Source of the DNA: Streptomyces sp. AC1-42W
GTDB taxonomy: Bacteria > Actinomycetota > Actinomycetes > Streptomycetales > Streptomycetaceae
Length of the DNA stretch: 64,000 nt
Direction: 5' to 3'
Assembly: GCF_003248355.1 (NCBI RefSeq)
Contig: NZ_QKWY01000002.1
Coordinates: forward strand, 1,860,001-1,924,000
In this document: positions 34,134-41,129 of the stretch, one piece after another
Numbering within the stretch: position 1 is the stretch's first letter
How the letters are laid out: each line of letters starts with the position of its first letter
Made by a program: the position numbers and the translations under genes
Notes under the pieces: model-generated
Database searches by the model: none
The model's input: only the letters and a program-made list of their open reading frames with translations
What the model was told of the DNA's origin: nothing

Positions 34134-35069
34134 TCAGGCCGCCTCGAACGCCCGCCGGATCAGCGGCGCCGCCTTCTCCAGGTCGGCTGCCGAGACGACG
34201 CGGACCTCCAGGTCGCCGGTCCCGAGGTGTCCGATACCGCGCATGTCACGGGTGAAGCCCTCCTCCAACTCGACCGTGTTCGGGTCGAGTCTGAGGTACA
34301 CCAGGATCGCCTCGTGCTTCGGACGGAAGATCACCGACGCCACGTTCACCAACCGCCGGTAGGCGATGTAGTGCCGCAGGGACGCCACCTCCACCTCGCC
34401 CCATGCCGTGAGCGCCTCGTCCAGTTCCGCGTACAGGTCCCGCAGGCACTCCGGCACCGCTCCTCCACCCGCAGGCGGAGAGACCGCCGAAGCCATCGGC
34501 ACGCTGTCCGCCACGGGTGCCCGCTCCCGGCCCCGGCGAGAGGAGGCAGCGCTCGGGAAGCCGGTCGCGGAGTCCACGAGCAGCAGCCCCAGCAGGCCAC
34601 CGTCGAAGATCCGGTAGCGCACCAGGTCGATCCGCTCGGGCAACCGCTGCACCGCCACCCGGTCGTGGTGCGAGAAGCCCGCCGCGATGCAGATCATCCG
34701 CGGACGACGCCAGTCGACGGACTCGGCCACCTCCGCCCCCAGCACCTTCCGTACAAGCGCCTCGAACTCGTGGTGCGCCGACTCCAGCCAGGACAGGTAG
34801 GAGACCGCCTGGGACATCACCCCGCTGTCCGAGCCCTTCTTGAACTCGATCACCACCGGGCTGCCGTTCTCATCGAGCCCCAGGGTGTCGATCCGCCCCC
34901 GGTGCCAGGGGCCAGTCGGATACTCCGATGCCAGGAAACGGACGCCCAGCATCTGCTCCAGGCCGGCCTCGACCCGCCGCTGAAGCTCCACCTCCAGCGC
35001 CACCGTCGAACCCGGCAGCTCCACGTCCCGCCCGTCCGCGTCCCGCCGGAACAACATCAGCTCGGCCAC
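34134..35069 (-). CDS. DUF5655 protein with PD-(D/E)XK nuclease domain
   Basis: 311 residues. Residues 1-160 carry a NucS/DUF91-like nuclease fold: 'GVRFLASEYPTGPWHRGRIDTLGLDENGSPVVIEFKKG' shows the catalytic Asp (RIDTLG) and E-x-K (IEFKK), then 'QAVSYLSWLESAHHEFEALV'. Residues 205-311 are the DUF5655 domain ('ECLRDLYAELDEALTAWGEVEVASLRHYIAYRRLVNVASVIF', 'ILVYLRLDPNTVELEEGF'). Proteins of this type are thought to bind or cut DNA, but I know of no assigned pathway. A Ser/Arg/Ala linker (about 175-200) separates the domains. Confidence 0.85.
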   Translation of the reverse strand: MAELMLFRRDADGRDVELPGSTVALEVELQRRVEAGLEQMLGVRFLASEYPTGPWHRGRIDTLGLDENGSPVVIEFKKGSDSGVMSQAVSYLSWLESAHHEFEALVRKVLGAEVAESVDWRRPRMICIAAGFSHHDRVAVQRLPERIDLVRYRIFDGGLLGLLLVDSATGFPSAASSRRGRERAPVADSVPMASAVSPPAGGGAVPECLRDLYAELDEALTAWGEVEVASLRHYIAYRRLVNVASVIFRPKHEAILVYLRLDPNTVELEEGFTRDMRGIGHLGTGDLEVRVVSAADLEKAAPLIRRAFEAA

Positions 35070-35462
35070 CAGCTCCCCCTCCCGCGATCTCTGTAGAGGG
35101 CAATCAAGGGGACGCTGCGCGTATTCCGCGTCGGGCAGGCAGCTCGACTACGGGATTGGCCGAGCGCAGGACGCGGGCATCACCCCGGGACGAGAACCGA
35201 GCCTGCGGAGGAGGCGATGACATAAATCTCGACTGGCGAGAGCTCTGATGGTCTTGTCAGTGTTTGTCCGTATGGTTGACCCTCTCCAGTGTTACTGGGG
35301 GGTTGCTTTCCAATACAGGGGTGGGTGCCGCGTAATATTCTCGGGGCGCCTGTGGCGTCCTAATCGATCCAGCCATCCGAGGTGGACGCCGGATTCTTGA
35401 TCTTGCCAGAGGTTGTGTGATCTCCTGGTGCTCGTTCTTCTCGTCCGATGGAGGTTGGCGCA
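35070..35462. promoter_or_regulatory. Divergent promoter region of the C5 methyltransferase
   Basis: No gene is apparent. The part from 35230 on is richer in A+T than its surroundings. TAATAT at 35333-35338 is a plausible -10 box for the methyltransferase, although no good -35 stands 17 bp before it. A small inverted repeat (CCAGT-GTT-ACTGG, 35286-35298) lies 35 bp upstream of it and could be an operator. GGAGG at 35450-35454 is the ribosome-binding site for the GTG at 35463. Confidence 0.45.
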
Positions 35463-37445
35463 GTGCGCAGGCAGCACTATGGGGTGCCTCTGGAGCGGAG
35501 CGACTGTCTGGAGCTCAGGCGTCACAGGAACAGTTGCAAGCCCGAGAACTTCGGCAAGTGGCTCGGTGGCTTCGGTGCTGGCAAGCGTCTGGCCGTCGAC
35601 CTCTTCTCCGGAGCGGGTGGACTGAGCCTCGGACTGGAGCGAGCCGGGTGGACGGTCGCAGCCGCGGTCGACTTCGACGAGCGCGCGCTCCAGACGCACG
35701 CTGCGAACTTCCCCGGCATGAGTCTCCACATGGATCTGGGTAATCCTGACGAGCGTGACAGGCTCGTCGAGATGCTGGCGCCCGCCAAGATCGATCTGGT
35801 GGCCGGAGGCCCGCCATGCCAGCCGTTCAGCAGGGCTGGCCGGAGCAAGATCCGCAGCCTCGTGGAGCATCACGGTCGTGATCCCCATGATCGCCGCAAG
35901 GAGCTGTGGAGCGCCTACCTCGACGTCGTGAAGCGCCTCCGGCCGCGTGCGGTCCTCATGGAGAACGTGCCGGACATGGGTCTCGGCGACGACTTCTTCG
36001 TGGTACGCACCATCGAGGAGCAGCTGGAGGACCTCGGATACGCGACGCAGGTCCGTCTCGTCGATGCGTGGAAGTACGGCGTTCCGCAGCACAGGAAGCG
36101 ACTGATCCTGCTCGCGAGGAACGACGTGGAGCGCTTCTCGTGGCGGCAGGAGCTGGAGCACGATCAGCGGACCACGCTGCGTGACGCCATCGGTGACCTG
36201 CCGGTGCTGCCTGTCGTGCCCACCGAGCGTGTCGGGCAGCGCGAACTCCCGTACGAGGAACCGTCCGAGCTTTCCAAGTTCGCTCAGGACATGCGTAAGT
36301 GGGCGCGCAAGGACCGGGTGTGGGACCACATGACCCGACGGGTCCGGAAGGACGACGCGGAGATCTTCTCCAGCATGGACTCCAAGACCCTGTACTCGCA
36401 GATCACCCCGGAACTGCAGCGCTACAAGGCCGACCACTTCACGGACAAGTACAAGAAGCTCGACTGGTCGGACCTCAGCAGGTCGATCACCGCACACATC
36501 GCCAAGGACGGCTACTGGTACATCCACCCGGACCAGGACCAGCCGCGCACCCTCACCGTGCGGGAGGCCGCGCGAGTGCAGACGTTCCCGGACAGGTTCC
36601 GCTTCGCCGGGACGCGCAGTGACGCCTTCCGCCAGATCGGTAACGCTGTGCCGCCCCTTCTGGGCGAGGCTGCCGCGGAGGCCCTGCTGCCCGTAGTTGA
36701 CGAGCAGCCGACCGAGGGGGGACTCCAGCCGCACTGGCGCACGGTGCGAAGGGATCTGACCGCCTGGGCCGAAGCACGGCGTGAGTCGGAGGACTGGTAC
36801 CAGCTTCCGGGCAAGCAGATGTCCGGCTTGCAGGCCGCCGTCGTGGCCATACTGTCCGGGACCCGGATCCAGCCCGCGCAGCTGGCGGAGATGGTTGAGG
36901 CCGTGCGGGGGCAGACGTCCCTTAGCAAGGCCGCACTCGAGACGCTTACTGCGGCGGCGCCCTCCGAGGCTGCGAAGGCCCGGGTCGCCCGGCTCACTGC
37001 GGTGATCGACCAGTCGAGCGTCTGGGCCGACGAGGAGAAGGTCCGCGAGCAGTTGAAGCTGAAGCCGGCTGAGGCGACGGTGTACCGGCTGCTGGTCGGC
37101 GAGGACCTCCTGTGGGTCGGGCAGGGAGCGCTGCGCGTCGCCGCCCGTCTGCACGGCAGTGATTCGGATCGCACGAACAGGCTGAGCGACGGCCGAGTGG
37201 ATCTGGTTAAGCTCGTCGGAGCCGGCGAGGACGCGCCTCTGCGTATGGCGGCGCTCCGGCTCATCGGAAGCAGCTTCTGCCGGGCCAAGGAGCCGCTCTG
37301 CGAGGTGTGCCCCCTGAGTAAGTACTGCGTCGCCAGGGAGAGGGTCTCGGGCGACCTGTTCACGGACGCGTTGACCGGTACCCACGGACGGGAGACGGTG
37401 CCGACCCAGGCTCGGAAGTCTGTTCGCACAACTGGGCGACGCTGA
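35463..37445 (+). CDS. C5-cytosine DNA methyltransferase fused to an endonuclease III-like Fe-S module
   Basis: 660 residues from the GTG at 35463, placed eight bases after GGAGG; an ATG 15 bp upstream would overlap that site. The methylase (40-410) shows motif I 'VDLFSGAGGLSLGLERAG', the catalytic loop 'GGPPCQPFSRAG' (Cys119), ENV (167-169), 'QHRKRLILLA' and the closing 'QIGNAVPP' (391-398). Residues 440-625 are extra: a helical domain, 'LLWVGQGALRVAARL' like the helix-hairpin-helix of DNA glycosylases, then Cys606-x6-Cys613-x2-Cys616-x5-Cys622, the exact spacing of the endonuclease III 4Fe-4S loop. It would mark cytosines and may also inspect or remove modified bases. The end overlaps the opposite vsr gene by 86 bp. 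Confidence 0.88.
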   Translation: MRRQHYGVPLERSDCLELRRHRNSCKPENFGKWLGGFGAGKRLAVDLFSGAGGLSLGLERAGWTVAAAVDFDERALQTHAANFPGMSLHMDLGNPDERDRLVEMLAPAKIDLVAGGPPCQPFSRAGRSKIRSLVEHHGRDPHDRRKELWSAYLDVVKRLRPRAVLMENVPDMGLGDDFFVVRTIEEQLEDLGYATQVRLVDAWKYGVPQHRKRLILLARNDVERFSWRQELEHDQRTTLRDAIGDLPVLPVVPTERVGQRELPYEEPSELSKFAQDMRKWARKDRVWDHMTRRVRKDDAEIFSSMDSKTLYSQITPELQRYKADHFTDKYKKLDWSDLSRSITAHIAKDGYWYIHPDQDQPRTLTVREAARVQTFPDRFRFAGTRSDAFRQIGNAVPPLLGEAAAEALLPVVDEQPTEGGLQPHWRTVRRDLTAWAEARRESEDWYQLPGKQMSGLQAAVVAILSGTRIQPAQLAEMVEAVRGQTSLSKAALETLTAAAPSEAAKARVARLTAVIDQSSVWADEEKVREQLKLKPAEATVYRLLVGEDLLWVGQGALRVAARLHGSDSDRTNRLSDGRVDLVKLVGAGEDAPLRMAALRLIGSSFCRAKEPLCEVCPLSKYCVARERVSGDLFTDALTGTHGRETVPTQARKSVRTTGRR

Positions 37446-37854
37446 GCGCGGCGCGCTCGACGTCCGCCCGGATCTCGCACTCCCAGACACGGACTACGGT
37501 CCACCCAGCGGCCTCGGCTGCTGCGGTGTTCCGGCGGTCGCGCTCCTTGTTGGTCTCGATCTTCGCCTCCCACAAGGCGGCGTTCGGGCCGCGGAAGGTC
37601 TTCGGCCCGTGCACAGGACATCCGTGCCAGAAGCACCCGTCGACGAACACCGCCACGTCGTACCTGGGCAGGACGAAGTCCGCCGTGCAACGGGCAGCCA
37701 CCTTGCGCTGTAGACGGAACCGGAGGCCGAGCCGGTGCACGGCACGCCGGAGGGCCACCTCCGGCTTCGTGTCGCGGGCGCGCCGACCGCGCAGATGGCC
37801 GCTCAGTTCCGTGCTGACCCACTGAGTGCTCGTGGTGTCCTCACGTGCTGCCAT
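37360..37854 (-). CDS. vsr: Vsr-type mismatch/nicking endonuclease
   Basis: 164 residues. The family core is complete: 'RRARDTKPEVALRRAVHRLGLRFRLQ' (23-49), the catalytic Asp in 'ARCTADFVLP' (Asp59), 'VAVFVDGCFWHGCPVHGPKTF' (68-88) with the zinc and active-site His/Cys, and 'NKERDRRNTAAAEAAGWTVVRVWECEI'. Vsr nicks T:G mismatches produced by deamination of 5-methylcytosine, which fits its place beside a C5 methylase. It may instead serve as the nuclease of the system. It is convergent with the methylase, and the two coding ends overlap by 86 bp. Most vsr genes I know lie in the same direction as the methylase. Confidence 0.92.
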   Translation of the reverse strand: MAAREDTTSTQWVSTELSGHLRGRRARDTKPEVALRRAVHRLGLRFRLQRKVAARCTADFVLPRYDVAVFVDGCFWHGCPVHGPKTFRGPNAALWEAKIETNKERDRRNTAAAEAAGWTVVRVWECEIRADVERAALSVAQLCEQTSEPGSAPSPVRGYRSTRP

Positions 37855-37908
37855 CCTCAGCCCCAGCCCGTCGTCGGCCTACGAGTGTGAGGGTGCCACA
37901 CTCGTCCC

Positions 37909-38097
37909 ATGCTTCGTGAACCTGCGGAACTCCGTGTCGACGATCAGGGGCGCGTCGAGCTCCCCATCGGCCTGCTCGCGGAGGCGGGCATCGCACCCGG
38001 GGCAGACCTCCTGGTCTTCAGCGACGGAGACGGACGGATCGTGCTCCGCCGCGCCGAGGACGCCATGAGGGACCTGGTCGAGCGCGGGGAGCTCTGA
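37909..38097 (+). CDS. AbrB/MazE/SpoVT-type DNA-binding protein
   Basis: 62 residues. The whole protein is one swapped-hairpin domain: 'LREPAELRVDDQGRVELPIGLLAEAGIAPGADLLVFSDGDGRIVLRRAEDAMRDLVERGEL'-like order, that is, strand, 'GRVELP' turn, a helix 'LLAEAGI', and 'PGADLLVF' with 'GRIVLRR'. Such proteins are antitoxins or transition-state-type repressors. No toxin gene follows; the next gene is convergent, 20 bp away. It probably regulates the defence genes on one or both sides (inference). Confidence 0.85.
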   Translation: MLREPAELRVDDQGRVELPIGLLAEAGIAPGADLLVFSDGDGRIVLRRAEDAMRDLVERGEL

Positions 38098-38116
38098 GAG
38101 CCGGGACGCGTCGGAC

Positions 38117-40126
38117 CTACGGTCCAGGCACGAACCCGAGCGAAAACGCCTCGTTGCGCGCGTGCAGCGCCTGCACCGCCTGCGGCTCGGGAACCTCCTG
38201 CCCGAGCTCGAGTCGCCGACCGACGTACTGCGCGAGCTGTCGCTGCGAGGGATCCAGGTTGTGTGTTTCCTTCGCCCATCGCTCGATGGCGTACCACTCG
38301 TCCGCCGGGACCGACGTCACCTCGTCGCTCGCCCCGCGGTCGCCTTCCGCTCCGCCCGCGAGGGCCTCGTCGTCCAGCGGGTGATCACGGAGCTCGGCCT
38401 TCAGAGCGTCAGGCACGGACCAGGGCACGCGGGAGACGGCGTCCCAGCAGGCGGGCTTCTTGGCCCACTCGCCCACGTGGTTGCCCTCACGTGGCTTGGT
38501 GACGACCCGCATGACCCGGGGGCACAGATCGTCGATCGCGGCTTCGAGGGCTGACGAGACCCTCTGTTCACGCCAGATCCTGTCGAGATCGATGCGCTGT
38601 TCAGTGGCGAGCGCCAGACGGGCCATGGTGTAGGTCGTGATCATGCTCTTGTAGCTGCCCGCCTCGTGGTTCGCCGCGACGCGGTCGACTGCCTTGAAGA
38701 GGACCGCCATCGCGATCACGCGCTGGCAGTAGCGGACGTCGACCCGTGGGGGCGCCTCGCCGATCCGGTCCATGAACGCGACGAAGTTCTTCTGCGCGCC
38801 GCGGCTGACGCTGAACGGGAGGAGGCTCCAGGAGTTGACGTACTTCGCGAGGTCCGCCTTCGTGAACTTCCGACTGGTCGGGTTGAGCTTCTTGAAGGTG
38901 CGCTGCTTCGCCGGTGTCCGAGCCTTGGCCACCTCGTCGGTGTACTGGCCGCGCGCCCTCTCGTAGAACCAGTGGGTCTCCTGGCCACTGCCGTCCGTCG
39001 CCGGCGCCCACAGAGATCGGGTGATCCGCTGGACGGCCACGTGGTACGCGTGGTTCGAGCTGAAGTCGACGAGCGTGACGCGATTCTGGGTGTTGGAGTA
39101 CTCGGAGATCATCGGGACGATCTCCGAAAGCCGCTCGGGAGAGACCTCCGTCAGCTTCATCTGGACAGCCACGTGAGACAGGTCGGCCTTGTCCCGGCTC
39201 GAGGCGTAGTGCAACGAGGCCGTGGTCTGACCACCGTTCACCACTTGGAGCCCGTGCACGCGGGAGATGCCCGTGGGGGTGCCGTCCGGGCCGTGCACGA
39301 AGTCGACCAGGGACGCGGTCGCCGTGATGCCGTTGTTGTACGCCAAGAACCTGCCCGGTGAGTTCAGCAGGGTCTCCCTGATTCCCCGGTTGACCGATCC
39401 GCGGGCCTGCAGGAAGGACCGGACGTTCAACTCGAGGAGTCTGGTCCCGTACTCCCCGTACAGTTCGGCCAGTCTCTGGCCGGGGATCACGGCCATGGTC
39501 ACCGAGTGGTCCGGCTCGCTGCTGGGTGCCGAGACACAGGGCAGCGGAGGGTCGAACGAGACCACGATGGGCTCGCTGATGCTGCCGGACGTCTCGTGGC
39601 GGTGCAGCCGCGCCAGGTCCCATACCTCGTGGGTCACGGGAAGGCCGTCGAACTCGGTGGACGGGAAGGAGGTGCTCGTGCCGACGCGGTTGCTGAGCAG
39701 GAAGAGCCGGATCCTCCGTACCTCGGTGAGCGCCTTCTCCACTGCCGCGCACATGTCGTACACGTCGAAGGACTCGTCGATGTGCTGACGCAGGCCCTCC
39801 CGACACCGGCGGACGAACGTCAGCAGGCGCCTGAACGCGGTCTCCGCCTGCCCTTTCGTGAGTTTGGACTCCAGCGGGTCGAGGTCGAAGTCGGTCACGA
39901 AGAGGTCGAGGCACTCCCCGGAGTCCCCGATGCCGTATCCGTGCACGAGATGACCGTGGGCCGAGTGGTAGGCGGTGAACGTGTTGGACACGATGCCAGC
40001 CCGTTCCAGGTCCTCGAACACGCGCCGCGTGAACGCCTCCGGGGTGGTGGTCCCCTCGGCGTCGGCAGTGGCCTGGACGTCCGCGACGACGTCGTGGGCG
40101 TACTGGGGCAGGTCGAGCTCAGGCAT
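38117..40126 (-). CDS. AIPR (abortive-infection) protein
   Basis: 669 residues. The AIPR domain occupies about 230-560: 'LELNVRSFLQARGSVNRGIRETLLNSPGRFLAYNNGITATAS', 'ISRVHGLQVVNGGQTTASLHYA', 'VQMKLTEVSPERLSEIVPMISEYSNTQNRV' and 'AVQRITRSLWAP'. Residues 1-200 look like the N-terminal nuclease-like part of the family, with 'YDMCAAVEKALTEVRRIRLFLLSNRVG'. AIPR proteins were first met in lactococcal phage-abortive systems. It is the last gene of the seven-gene defence operon and overlaps the DUF4420 gene by eight bases. It may be an abortive-infection effector or a stabilising partner of the Z1/MORC complex. Confidence 0.9.
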   Translation of the reverse strand: MPELDLPQYAHDVVADVQATADAEGTTTPEAFTRRVFEDLERAGIVSNTFTAYHSAHGHLVHGYGIGDSGECLDLFVTDFDLDPLESKLTKGQAETAFRRLLTFVRRCREGLRQHIDESFDVYDMCAAVEKALTEVRRIRLFLLSNRVGTSTSFPSTEFDGLPVTHEVWDLARLHRHETSGSISEPIVVSFDPPLPCVSAPSSEPDHSVTMAVIPGQRLAELYGEYGTRLLELNVRSFLQARGSVNRGIRETLLNSPGRFLAYNNGITATASLVDFVHGPDGTPTGISRVHGLQVVNGGQTTASLHYASSRDKADLSHVAVQMKLTEVSPERLSEIVPMISEYSNTQNRVTLVDFSSNHAYHVAVQRITRSLWAPATDGSGQETHWFYERARGQYTDEVAKARTPAKQRTFKKLNPTSRKFTKADLAKYVNSWSLLPFSVSRGAQKNFVAFMDRIGEAPPRVDVRYCQRVIAMAVLFKAVDRVAANHEAGSYKSMITTYTMARLALATEQRIDLDRIWREQRVSSALEAAIDDLCPRVMRVVTKPREGNHVGEWAKKPACWDAVSRVPWSVPDALKAELRDHPLDDEALAGGAEGDRGASDEVTSVPADEWYAIERWAKETHNLDPSQRQLAQYVGRRLELGQEVPEPQAVQALHARNEAFSLGFVPGP

Positions 40127-41129
40127 GCGGTCCCCCGATCAGTGCGGTCACCTCGTCGGTCGTGGCGCGGTGGTGGTCAAGTCCCGAGGTGCTCACGTGG
40201 TACGAGCACTCACCGACCCCCTCGGGAAGATCTGTCTCGACGAGTCTCGGGAAATTCTCTCCCACGTGCCAGAAGCGCAGGTCGCGAACGGTATAGCGAG
40301 GCTCTTCGTAGGCGGCTCGCTGGCCGGGGAGATAGCCGGCCTGCACGAGACGACCGTCGAAGGCGGCTCGGACGACAGGGCTTGTGAGCTGCTCGCGTAT
40401 GCGGTCCACCAGGCGGTTCAGACTCTCTCCTGATCCACCCCGCCGTTCGTCGAGCATCGCCAACGCCAACAGGAGCGCAGGCGTCCCGGCGTCGTCCAGC
40501 TGGCGCTCGCTGGCGATCCGGATGCTGCGGGGCCGTTTGGCGGTGCTGGCCTTCGCCTCGACGGCGACTCCGGGTAGCTGGAAGTCCTGGTTGGTTCCGC
40601 TCGGCCCCGTCCACGCGTCGACGGCCTCGGCCGGTCCGACGACAGGCAGGATGTGGTCGCGCAGCACCAAGAGCTCGCCGACGAGTCCACGACGGGCCTC
40701 AGGGCCGAGACCGTCTCTGCCGACGGCGCGAAGGAGGTCCTGCCACCGCTCGAACCTCTCCACCGCTGCTGTCAGGGCTGCCGAGGCCCCAGAGGCCTCT
40801 CGGACCGTGTCGGCCACGTCCGTGACAAGCGGGTTGAACACCTCGCGCAGCTCGTCGGCGGTGAGGACCACCTGGAGCTCGTACTCGAGACGCGACACGG
40901 CACTCACGTTCATCTCCAGCCCGGCAGCGCGAGGCAGCTGGCGTACGGAGCGCACGATGTGGTCGGCGGAGCGGGCGTCGGCCCTGAGCACGAGCATGCG
41001 CTGCCGTGCCGGATGGGAGACGGAGAGAAAGACGTCCAACGGGGCGTCTGGGTGCAGGCGGATCAGGGAACGGCCCGGGGCACCCTGGGGTGCCTCCAGG
41101 TCACGCCACTCGGACTCGGTGACGGTCAC
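40119..41129 (-). CDS. DUF4420 family PD-(D/E)XK nuclease
   Basis: 336 residues from a GTG at 41127-41129 that overlaps the Z1 stop (GTGA). The family core is 'ARRGLVGELLVLRDHILPVVGPAEAVDAWTGPSGTNQDFQLPGVAVEAKAS' at about 145-196: Glu in 'VGELLVL', Asp in 'NQDFQL' and E-x-K in 'VEAKAS' make the active site. This is the restriction nuclease candidate that accompanies Z1 and GHKL ATPases in predicted MORC-type restriction systems. The N-terminal 130 residues are beta-rich and may bind DNA or partner proteins. Confidence 0.88.
   Translation of the reverse strand: MTVTESEWRDLEAPQGAPGRSLIRLHPDAPLDVFLSVSHPARQRMLVLRADARSADHIVRSVRQLPRAAGLEMNVSAVSRLEYELQVVLTADELREVFNPLVTDVADTVREASGASAALTAAVERFERWQDLLRAVGRDGLGPEARRGLVGELLVLRDHILPVVGPAEAVDAWTGPSGTNQDFQLPGVAVEAKASTAKRPRSIRIASERQLDDAGTPALLLALAMLDERRGGSGESLNRLVDRIREQLTSPVVRAAFDGRLVQAGYLPGQRAAYEEPRYTVRDLRFWHVGENFPRLVETDLPEGVGECSYHVSTSGLDHHRATTDEVTALIGGPHA

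Noticed and set aside
35292..37490. A 732-codon minus-strand frame over the C5 methyltransferase
   Set aside because: It has no recognisable domain and mirrors a methylase with all motifs in order.
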